A DNA stretch of 6,086 nt from BM509 sp036396915 (GTDB lineage: Bacteria; Desulfobacterota; Desulfuromonadia; Desulfuromonadales; Geopsychrobacteraceae). Below are positions 1 through 4,510 of the stretch, in pieces; position 1 is the stretch's first letter, and every line of letters starts with the position of its first letter. The position numbers were made by a program, and so were the translations under genes. The stretch spans positions 1 to 6,086 of the forward strand of contig DASWJX010000122.1 in NCBI GenBank assembly GCA_036396915.1, written 5' to 3'. The notes under the pieces were generated by a model, which searched no databases, was not told the DNA's origin, and saw only the letters and a list, made by a program, of their open reading frames with translations.

Positions 1-180
1 TTTGCAGCCGGGCCGACAGGCAATCAGGCCGGGATCACCCGCTTGCGAGCCGGCCAACTGCAGCTCGGCCTGCGCGGTCACCCGGCGCAAGGCCGCCGGC
101 AGAGCCCCGGCGTCGCGACCGGCGCGCTCGATCGCGCGGCAGACCTGAACGCGGTACGCGGTAAAATCAAAGTTCTGCAT
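1..180 (-). CDS. N-terminal fragment of a possible YkgJ-type cysteine-cluster protein
   Basis: This is a minus-strand reading frame that begins near position 180 and runs off the left edge, so only 60 codons are visible. The peptide begins MQNFDFTAYRVQVCRAIERA, continues with an amphipathic Ala/Arg/Leu-rich helical stretch, and reaches a CRPGCK segment exactly at the edge. A Cys-x-x-Gly-Cys segment after an N-terminal helix is how many YkgJ-like (CxxCxxCC) putative metal-binding proteins begin, but the remaining cysteines would lie outside the window. Two in-frame ATGs exist, at 186 and 180. I prefer 180 because a GGGGG run (193-188) lies about 7 bases from it and only 1 base from the ATG at 186. 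It is divergent from the LemA gene. The gene is likely real because the frame is open and has an RBS; the family name is tentative. Confidence 0.55.
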   Translation of the reverse strand, partial: MQNFDFTAYRVQVCRAIERAGRDAGALPAALRRVTAQAELQLAGSQAGDPGLIACRPGCK

Positions 181-229
181 GGACATACCCCCGCATCTAT
201 AACAGGTAAAAACCCAAGGTGACAGATAC

Positions 230-259
230 ATTTTAACCTAAATATTTCATGCCCGACAA
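230..259 (-). promoter_or_regulatory. Candidate sigma-70 promoter for the left-edge minus-strand gene
   Basis: Read on the minus strand, TTGTCG (259-254) is followed after 18 bases by TAAAAT (235-230). These match the consensus hexamers at 4 of 6 and 5 of 6 positions. Transcription would start near 223, giving a leader of about 43 nt that contains the GGGGG ribosome-binding site. The site sits in the AT-richest part of the divergent region. This is motif-based only. Confidence 0.4.
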
Positions 260-344
260 ATCACCGCCGGGCGCGCAAATTCAGTCAGCGAATCCGCTGC
301 CGACGTGTTAAGCTTGGTGTTTTCGTAGACACTCTAAACAAAAT

Positions 345-350
345 GGGAGA
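345..350 (+). promoter_or_regulatory. Ribosome-binding site of the LemA gene
   Basis: GGGAGA lies 5 bases before the ATG at 356 and fixes that start. The ATG at 343, which overlaps this site, opens a different frame that shows no recognisable protein. Confidence 0.75.
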
Positions 351-355
351 GATCG

Positions 356-946
356 ATGAAGCTGAGATATCTGCTGATTCTGGCCCTTGCCGGGCTGCTG
401 CTGAGCAGCCTGTCCGGCTGCGGCTACAACACCATTCAGAAAAACGAAGAGGCCGTGTTCGCGGCCTGGGCCGACGTCGAAGCCACCTATCAACGCCGCA
501 TGGACCTGATTCCCAACCTGGTCGAGACGGTCAAGGCCTATGCCGCCCACGAAAAGGAGACCCTGCTCGCCGTCACCTCGGCGCGGGCCCAGGTCGGCCA
601 GGTCAACCTGTCTCCGGAGCAGGTCGGTCAGGCCGCCGGCATGGCCCAGTTCCAGCAGGCACAGGGGCAACTGTCGTCCGCCCTCTCCCGCCTGCTGGTC
701 GTCGCCGAGCGCTATCCCGACCTGAAAGCGAACCAGAATTTCCTCGACCTGCAACACCAGCTGGAAGGCACCGAGAATCGCATCAACGTCGCCCGCCAGC
801 GCTACAACAAGGCGGTACAGACCTTCAACGGTTCGATCCGCACCTTTCCCAACAATCTGACCAACAAATTCCTGCTGCAACTGGACCGCAAGGAACCGTT
901 CGCGGCGGATGCCGGCGCCGCCCAGGCCCCCGAAGTGAGCTTCTAG
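356..946 (+). CDS. LemA family lipoprotein
   Basis: A 196-aa protein of the LemA family (PF04011), close to the usual family length. Residues 1-21 form a signal peptide with a lipobox LSGC, predicting lipidation at Cys22. The following residue is Gly rather than Asp, so outer-membrane sorting would be expected in a diderm. The LemA hallmark region follows: YNTIQKNEEAV (24-34), then WADVEATYQRRMDLIPNLVETVK (38-60) and AHEKETL (64-70). RINVARQRYNKAVQTFN (142-158) and RTFPNN (162-167) follow, and the protein ends with the typical APEVSF tail. Known LemA structures are long helical bundles; the molecular role is not established. Only one base separates its stop from the next ATG, so translation is probably coupled to the TPM protein behind it. 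Family assignment is secure; function is not. Confidence 0.95.
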   Translation: MKLRYLLILALAGLLLSSLSGCGYNTIQKNEEAVFAAWADVEATYQRRMDLIPNLVETVKAYAAHEKETLLAVTSARAQVGQVNLSPEQVGQAAGMAQFQQAQGQLSSALSRLLVVAERYPDLKANQNFLDLQHQLEGTENRINVARQRYNKAVQTFNGSIRTFPNNLTNKFLLQLDRKEPFAADAGAAQAPEVSF

Positions 947-947
947 C

Positions 948-1661
948 ATGGTTCGTCTGCTGCTTATGCTCAGCCTGCTGCTGCCGCTTTCAGCCCAGGC
1001 ACTGGACGTTCCGCAAGCTTCCGGCTATGTCAACGACCGGGCCGGGCTGCTCTCGGCGCCGGTCCGCCTGAAGCTGGAACAGTTCCTGCGCCAGTTCGAG
1101 GAGAGCGATGCCACCCAGATCACCGTCCTGACCATTCCCTCACTTGAGGGCGAGGTGCTGGAGGAATACGCCCTGAAGGTCGCCGAAAGCTGGAAAGTCG
1201 GCCAACAGGGCACGGACAACGGCGCACTGCTGCTGGTCGCCGAGCAGCAGCGCCAGGTCCGCATTGAAGTCGGTTACGGCCTGGAAGGGAAATTGACCGA
1301 TCTGCTCACCGGGCGGATTATCGACCGGGAGATCACCCCGCGCTTTAAAAACAGCGACTTCGATGGCGGCATCGTCGCCGGCGTGGCCTCCATCGCCGAA
1401 GCCGTGCGGGGAGAGTACCGGGGGACCGGAACCACCCGCGACCGCAAGAAAAAGAACCCGCTGGGCGTTCTTTCCCTGCTGCTCTTTCTCGGCCCGGGCC
1501 TCGCCCTGTTCGGCGGTGGCGGCCGCGGCCGTTCCCGCCGCAGCGGCTTCTGGATCGGCGGACCCTTTATCGGCGGCGGTGGCGGCCGCGGCTTCGGCGG
1601 CGGCGGTTTTTCCGGTGGCGGCGGCGGCTTCGGCGGCGGCGGTTCGAGCGGAAGCTGGTAA
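948..1661 (+). CDS. TPM-domain protein, YgcG type, with glycine-rich tail
   Basis: A 237-aa TPM-domain protein (PF04536). Residues 1-18 are a Sec signal peptide with a probable cleavage after SAQA, so the domain faces the periplasm. The TPM domain spans about 20-157. It begins with SGYVNDRAGLLS (25-36), contains TQITVLTIPSLEG (57-68), and carries the family core DNGALLL...RIEVGYGLEGKLTD (90-118) and an IDREITPRF motif (125-133). A basic linker TRDRKKKN (163-170) precedes one hydrophobic segment (about 172-188). After it comes a low-complexity tail (189-237), more than half glycine, that ends SSGSW as in many YgcG-like proteins. The start follows the LemA stop after one base with only a weak purine stretch before it, which suggests coupled translation. 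TPM proteins are variously linked to phosphatase-like activity in plastids and to envelope functions in bacteria; no substrate can be inferred here. Confidence 0.92.
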   Translation: MVRLLLMLSLLLPLSAQALDVPQASGYVNDRAGLLSAPVRLKLEQFLRQFEESDATQITVLTIPSLEGEVLEEYALKVAESWKVGQQGTDNGALLLVAEQQRQVRIEVGYGLEGKLTDLLTGRIIDREITPRFKNSDFDGGIVAGVASIAEAVRGEYRGTGTTRDRKKKNPLGVLSLLLFLGPGLALFGGGGRGRSRRSGFWIGGPFIGGGGGRGFGGGGFSGGGGGFGGGGSSGSW

Positions 1662-1713
1662 GCGGCAGCAACCGGCTCAGCCCCGGGCGAACGTAGCAGC
1701 CCGCACCGACCTG

Positions 1714-1741
1714 GTGTCCATCCGGAAACTCGGATGGACAC
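1714..1741. repeat. Perfect 11-bp inverted repeat (hairpin)
   Basis: GTGTCCATCCG (1714-1724) and CGGATGGACAC (1731-1741) are exact reverse complements around the 6-base loop GAAACT. The stem is strong, but the following bases are GCAGCAAG, not a T-run, so this is not a standard intrinsic terminator. It forms the left part of the larger repeat-like region. Confidence 0.85.
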
Positions 1742-1748
1742 GCAGCAA

Positions 1749-1765
1749 GTTTCCGATTCGGAAAC
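1749..1765. repeat. Perfect 7-bp inverted repeat
   Basis: GTTTCCG (1749-1755) and CGGAAAC (1759-1765) flank the 3-base loop ATT. Five T's occur 7 bases further on (1772-1776), so weak termination is conceivable. The same TTTCCG/CGGAAA core occurs in TCCGGAAAC (1721-1729) and GTTTCCGGA (1874-1882), which indicates one composite element. Confidence 0.8.
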
Positions 1766-1902
1766 GAGCAATTTTTCGCAAGGCCAAGGAAATCAAGGAT
1801 TTGAGCGGAGGCGTAGTACTTTACACCGCACAATCAAAGCCGCGGATTGACGCCGGGATTGCGGAAAAGGGCCGTTTCCGGACAGAAACTACCGATTCAA
1901 TC

Positions 1903-1907
1903 AGGAG
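1903..1907 (+). promoter_or_regulatory. Ribosome-binding site of the second TPM gene
   Basis: AGGAG lies 5 bases before the ATG at 1913 and decides the start. The in-frame ATG at 1847 would add 22 residues encoded by the repeat-like sequence and has no purine-rich site before it. Confidence 0.85.
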
Positions 1908-1912
1908 CGACC

Positions 1913-2542
1913 ATGGTCACGGCAAAAAACTTTTTCAGTCAAGAACAACAGCAGCAGATCGAAGCGGCGGTCCGCGAGATCGAGCAGGCGACCAGCGGCG
2001 AAATCGTGCCGATGGTGGTCGATGCCTGCTACGATTATCCGCGCGCCGAGATGCTCGGCGGCGGCTCCCTGGCGCTGGCCACTGCGATCTTTCTCAGCTG
2101 GGCCTTCGGCGGAGAATCGATCTGGGTCTTCCTGCCCCTGTTCCTGATCGGCTATCCGCTGTTCCGCCTGCTGATCCGCAACTGCCCGTCCCTCAAGCGG
2201 CGCCTGATCCACCCGGCGGAAATCGATGCCGAAGTGGAGGAGAAAGCCCTGGTCTCGTTCATCGAACAGGGGCTGCATAAGACCCGGGATCACACCGGAA
2301 TCCTGATCCTGATTTCACTCTTCGAGCACCGGGTGCAGGTACTGGCCGACCGGGGCATCAACGCCAAAGCCCCGGCCGGCATCTGGGATGCCGTGGTCCG
2401 CGATGTCACCAGCGGCATCAAGGACGGCACCGCCTGCGCAGCGCTCTGCCGCGAAATTCGCGCCTGCGGCGCCGTGCTGGCCGAACATTTCCCGGCCCGC
2501 CATGACGATACCGATGAACTGCCGAATCTGATTGTCGAATAG
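1913..2542 (+). CDS. TPM-domain membrane protein with an internal membrane hairpin
   Basis: A 209-aa protein starting MVTAKNFFSQEQQQQIEAAV. It reads as a TPM domain split by two hydrophobic segments, the arrangement seen in the COG3762-type membrane proteins that accompany LemA and YgcG-like genes. Residues 9-38 (QEQQQQIEAAVREIEQATSGEIVPMVVD) are the first part of the domain. Hydrophobic spans lie at about 49-66 and 69-89. The second part contains HPAEIDAEVEEKALVSFIEQ (100-119), then TGILILISLFEHRVQVLADRGIN (128-150) and WDAVVRDVTSGIKDG (158-172). There is no signal peptide, so both termini should lie on the same side of the inner membrane, probably the cytoplasm. It lies behind LemA and the first TPM gene but is separated from them by the repeat-like gap. 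The start is set by AGGAG. Biochemical role unknown. Confidence 0.88.
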   Translation: MVTAKNFFSQEQQQQIEAAVREIEQATSGEIVPMVVDACYDYPRAEMLGGGSLALATAIFLSWAFGGESIWVFLPLFLIGYPLFRLLIRNCPSLKRRLIHPAEIDAEVEEKALVSFIEQGLHKTRDHTGILILISLFEHRVQVLADRGINAKAPAGIWDAVVRDVTSGIKDGTACAALCREIRACGAVLAEHFPARHDDTDELPNLIVE

Positions 2543-2554
2543 CAGGACCAGCCG

Positions 2555-2578
2555 CCGCACGGACCCGGGGTCGCGCGG
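2555..2578 (+). terminator. GC-rich hairpin after the second TPM gene, possible terminator
   Basis: Starting 13 bases after the stop, CCGCACGG...CGCGCGG can fold into an almost all-GC stem with a few mismatches around GACCCGGGGTC. Only TTGT follows, not a T-run, so if it ends the LemA/TPM transcript it would be a weak or atypical terminator. Confidence 0.3.
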
Positions 2579-2595
2579 TTGTCAGGCAAACCGAC

Positions 2596-2611
2596 CGGCA
2601 CCGGCTTTGCG
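2596..2611 (+). promoter_or_regulatory. Sigma-54-like -24/-12 element
   Basis: GGCAC (2597-2601) and TTGC (2607-2610) are spaced so that the invariant GG and GC are exactly 10 bases apart, as in the RpoN consensus TGGCAC-N5-TTGC. The flanking T of the -24 box is C here. A start near 2622 would give a leader of about 120 nt for the GGDEF-EAL gene. Such matches arise by chance in GC-rich DNA, and no enhancer site was identified. Confidence 0.3.
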
Positions 2612-2657
2612 ACGTATCCATAAGTTCTCCGCTGCGCCCGGCAACCTGCTCCCCGTC

Positions 2658-2666
2658 TGCTAGAAT
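2658..2666 (+). promoter_or_regulatory. Candidate extended -10 promoter for the GGDEF-EAL gene
   Basis: TGCTAGAAT is a TGn extension followed by TAGAAT, a 5 of 6 match to TATAAT. No good -35 box lies 16-18 bases upstream, which extended -10 promoters can tolerate. The start would be near 2673, leaving a leader of about 70 nt that includes the AGGAGG at 2712-2717. Confidence 0.4.
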
Positions 2667-2711
2667 GGTAAGACATCGCCGTCCGCCACCTTTTGTTCTG
2701 ATCTGCATCCC

Positions 2712-2717
2712 AGGAGG
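2712..2717 (+). promoter_or_regulatory. Strong Shine-Dalgarno sequence placed away from the main start
   Basis: AGGAGG is the best ribosome-binding site in the leader, but its end is 25 bases before the ATG at 2743, too far to serve it directly. It is correctly placed only for the GTG at 2722 (4-base gap) and very close to the ATG at 2720, which is immediately followed by TGA. The main ATG has only a GGGGG (2728-2732) 10 bases upstream. Confidence 0.7.
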
Positions 2718-2721
2718 TTAT

Positions 2722-2739
2722 GTGAACGGGGGTTGTTGA
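2722..2739 (+). CDS. Possible five-codon leader reading frame ahead of the GGDEF-EAL gene
   Basis: GTG AAC GGG GGT TGT TGA would encode fMet-Asn-Gly-Gly-Cys. It lies behind the AGGAGG site, is in the same phase as the GGDEF-EAL gene, and closes with TGA one codon (CCT) before that gene's ATG. It could be a translated leader that feeds ribosomes to the ATG at 2743, or the remnant of a former GTG start lost to a nonsense change. Translation is unproven. Confidence 0.3.
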   Translation: MNGGC

Positions 2740-2742
2740 CCT

Positions 2743-4443
2743 ATGAGCAATCAGGGACAGCGCGAGAACGAAGAGGCCGGTTACCGCGAACTCTACCGTA
2801 AAACGCCGATCATGATGCACTCGCTGGACCGCGACGGCCGCCTGTTGACCGTCAGCGACTTCTGGACCGAAGTCATGGGCTATCGCCGTGACGAGGTGAT
2901 CGGCACACAGCTGACCGACTACCTGAGCGAGGACTCGCGGCGCAAAGCCAGGGAGACCTTCCTGCCCCAGTTCTTCCGTGCCGGCTTTGTCAAGAACGTT
3001 CCCTACCAGATGATCACCAAGCACGGAGAGGTTATCGACGTCCTGATCTCGGCCTCATCCGACAAGGACGCGGACGGCAAGGTTCTGCGCAGCATGGCCG
3101 GCATTATCGATGTCACTGAACAGAAAAAAGCGGAACGGGAAATCTACCGGCTGGCCCACTATGATCAGCTGACCGGAAAACCGAACCGCTTCCTGCTGCG
3201 CGACCGGCTGCGGCAGAATATCGCCCAGGGCAGTCGCGAAGGGCACAAGGTCGCCGTTTTGTATATCGATCTGGACCGCTTCAAATGGGTCAACGACACC
3301 CTTGGCCACCATGCCGGCGACAAACTGCTGAAGATCGTGGCCGACCGTCTCAGCCTCTGCGTCCGCGAGGTCGACACCGTCGCCCGGCTCGGCGGCGACG
3401 AATTCGTGGTCATCCTCTACGACATCCAATCCAACGAAGACCCGGCAACCTTTGCCCGAAGATTTCTGGACGAACTGTCCCGTCCGACCCGCCTGTACGG
3501 AAAAGAGATCATCAACACCGCCAGCATCGGCATCGCCATCTATCCGGTGGACGGCCAGGATGTCGACACCCTGCTGCGCAAGGCGGACACGGCCATGTAT
3601 GCCGCCAAGGAGCTGGGCTGCAGTACCTACCAGTTCTTTTCCGCCGAAATGGCGGCCCAGGCCCGGGAGAAGCTGTCGATCCAGAACAATCTGCGGCGGG
3701 CTCTGTACGGCAAAGACCTCAGCCTCAACTATCAGCCGCAGGTCGATCTGCAACAGAACCGTATTACCGGTTTTGAAGCGCTGCTGCGCTGGAATTCACC
3801 CACCGCCGGCGCGATCGCGCCGGCCCGCTTCATCCCGGTAGCCGAGGAAACCGGTCTGATCTTTCCGCTCGGCGAATGGGTGCTGGAAACCGCCTGCGCG
3901 CAGGCCGTCGCCTGGCAAAAGGCCGGGCTGCCGCCGTGGCGCATGGCGGTGAACATCTCGGCCCGCCAGTTTGCCCGACCCGACTTTACCGACATGATCG
4001 AACGGATCCTCAGGGACACCGGGCTGGATCCGCGGCGCCTGGAGATCGAACTGACGGAGACGACGGTCATGGGGCACATTCAGGACGCCATCGCGACCCT
4101 GACCGACCTGAAGGTCAGAAACATCAACCTGGCGATCGATGATTTCGGGACCGGCTTCTCGTCACTGGTCTACCTGAAGGATTTCCCCTTCGACCGGATC
4201 AAGATCGCCCAGGAGTTTGTTCGCGATATTTCTCTCGATCCCGGCAACAAAGCGATCATCGCGGCGATCATCGCCATGAGCCGGACCCTCAATCTGCACG
4301 TCATCGCCGAGGGGGTGGAAAAACTGGAACAACTGAAATTCCTGAAGAGCCAGCGTTGCCAGGAGGTCCAGGGCTTCTATTTCGGCAGACCCGCTCCCGC
4401 CGACATGATTTCAAGGGCGTTTGCCACCGGCGCCCTGCACTGA
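2743..4443 (+). CDS. PAS-GGDEF-EAL cyclic-di-GMP signalling protein
   Basis: A 566-aa soluble protein with no membrane segment, presumably cytoplasmic. A PAS sensor domain occupies about 12-130 (FWTEVMGYRRDEVIG, 40-54, and a C-terminal GIIDVTEQKKAEREI junction). The GGDEF domain (about 135-300) has metal ligand Asp176 in YIDLDRFK, substrate residues Asn184 and Asp193, and an intact GGDEF (217-221). An RxxD inhibitory site (R208-D211) lies exactly five residues before it. The usual LTGLPNR is LTGKPNR (143-149). The EAL domain (about 312-560) has EALLRW (345-350), Asn404, Glu436, the paired Asp466-Asp467 in DDFGTG, Lys487, Glu523 and Gln543. The LKID motif reads IKIA, with Ala489 in place of Asp, a variant I believe recurs in some EAL subfamilies. 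Both synthesis and hydrolysis of c-di-GMP are thus plausible; the net direction cannot be told. It appears to be a single-gene unit convergent with tmcAL. Confidence 0.95.
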   Translation: MSNQGQRENEEAGYRELYRKTPIMMHSLDRDGRLLTVSDFWTEVMGYRRDEVIGTQLTDYLSEDSRRKARETFLPQFFRAGFVKNVPYQMITKHGEVIDVLISASSDKDADGKVLRSMAGIIDVTEQKKAEREIYRLAHYDQLTGKPNRFLLRDRLRQNIAQGSREGHKVAVLYIDLDRFKWVNDTLGHHAGDKLLKIVADRLSLCVREVDTVARLGGDEFVVILYDIQSNEDPATFARRFLDELSRPTRLYGKEIINTASIGIAIYPVDGQDVDTLLRKADTAMYAAKELGCSTYQFFSAEMAAQAREKLSIQNNLRRALYGKDLSLNYQPQVDLQQNRITGFEALLRWNSPTAGAIAPARFIPVAEETGLIFPLGEWVLETACAQAVAWQKAGLPPWRMAVNISARQFARPDFTDMIERILRDTGLDPRRLEIELTETTVMGHIQDAIATLTDLKVRNINLAIDDFGTGFSSLVYLKDFPFDRIKIAQEFVRDISLDPGNKAIIAAIIAMSRTLNLHVIAEGVEKLEQLKFLKSQRCQEVQGFYFGRPAPADMISRAFATGALH

Positions 4444-4460
4444 CCCCCCCAAGGCATTGA

Positions 4461-4488
4461 GCGGCTGACGGCAGCTGCCGGAAGCGGC
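4461..4488. repeat. Palindrome and hairpin in the convergent gap
   Basis: CGGCAGCTGCCG (4469-4480) is a perfect 12-bp palindrome. Flanking bases extend it with mismatches to about 28 bp. It is followed on the plus strand by A6 (4491-4496), not a T-run, so it is not a classic terminator for the GGDEF-EAL gene. For tmcAL the T-runs come before the hairpin, which also does not fit. It could still act as a transcript 3'-end structure. Confidence 0.4.
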
Positions 4489-4510
4489 GGAAAAAACCAC
4501 CCAAAAACCG

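Larger units (their letters stand above)
187..355. other. Divergent intergenic region upstream of the LemA cluster
   Basis: This 169-bp region separates the left-edge minus-strand gene from the LemA gene, so it should hold promoters in both directions. It is AT-rich from about 200 to 250 and GC-rich after that. On the plus strand a GTGACA (219-224, 5 of 6 matches to a -35 box) is followed 18 bases later only by a poor TATTTC. TTGGTG (314-319) and TAAACA (335-340) have a 15-base spacer and would place the start on top of the RBS. I therefore cannot assign the LemA promoter with confidence. A GCCCG/CGGGC inverted repeat (251-255, 268-272) is present with a 12-base loop and may be chance. Confidence 0.5.
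1714..1890. repeat. Probable dispersed intergenic repeat (MITE- or REP-like)
   Basis: TCCGGAAAC (1721-1729) reappears as its exact reverse complement GTTTCCGGA at 1874-1882, bracketing about 160 bp. Inside, the left sequence from 1758 (TCGGAAACGAGC, then a T-run, then CGCAA) resembles the reverse complement of the right end (CCGGAAACGGCC, then T's, then CCGCAA, 1882-1860). That amounts to imperfect terminal inverted repeats of roughly 24 bp. The block has no coding signature and interrupts a conserved gene cluster. A mobile or amplified non-coding repeat fits best. With only one copy in the window, I cannot show that it is dispersed, and I see no target-site duplication. Confidence 0.5.
1662..1912. 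other. Intergenic gap inside the LemA/TPM cluster
   Basis: This 251-bp gap separates two TPM genes that otherwise look like one functional cluster. I find no credible gene in it. It is dominated by inverted repeats between about 1714 and 1890, listed separately, and ends with the ribosome-binding site of the second TPM gene. No convincing promoter stands out in it, so the second TPM gene may depend on read-through from LemA. Confidence 0.6.

Noticed and set aside
308..949. Long minus-strand open frame (213 codons) opposite the LemA gene
   Set aside because: It is almost entirely antisense to a clear LemA gene, shows no recognisable motif, and is the kind of frame that GC-rich codon use produces by chance.
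1274..1771. Proline-rich minus-strand open frame opposite the TPM gene tail
   Set aside because: Its proline runs are the reverse translation of the GGC-rich glycine tail, and its start lies in the repeat-like gap without a ribosome-binding site.
1567..1833. Minus-strand open frame starting inside the inverted-repeat region
   Set aside because: The N-terminal half is a translation of the repeat and the rest is antisense to the glycine tail; no SD or family signature. Such peptides are a typical by-product of intergenic repeats.
2581..2615. Class I c-di-GMP (GEMM) riboswitch ahead of the GGDEF-EAL gene
   Set aside because: GGCAAACC occurs on the plus strand, but CGCAAAGCC occurs only on the opposite strand, and no GGTAG...GGTTACC-like half follows. 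The pieces are parts of one imperfect inverted repeat rather than the aptamer.
2722..2760. TGA at 2737 read as selenocysteine, extending the GGDEF-EAL protein from GTG 2722
   Set aside because: No convincing SECIS-like hairpin follows the TGA, and PAS-GGDEF-EAL proteins have no known selenocysteine at the N-terminus.
2290..3024. Minus-strand open frame of 244 codons across the GGDEF-EAL leader
   Set aside because: It overlaps the confident TPM and PAS-GGDEF-EAL genes at both ends and has no domain signature.
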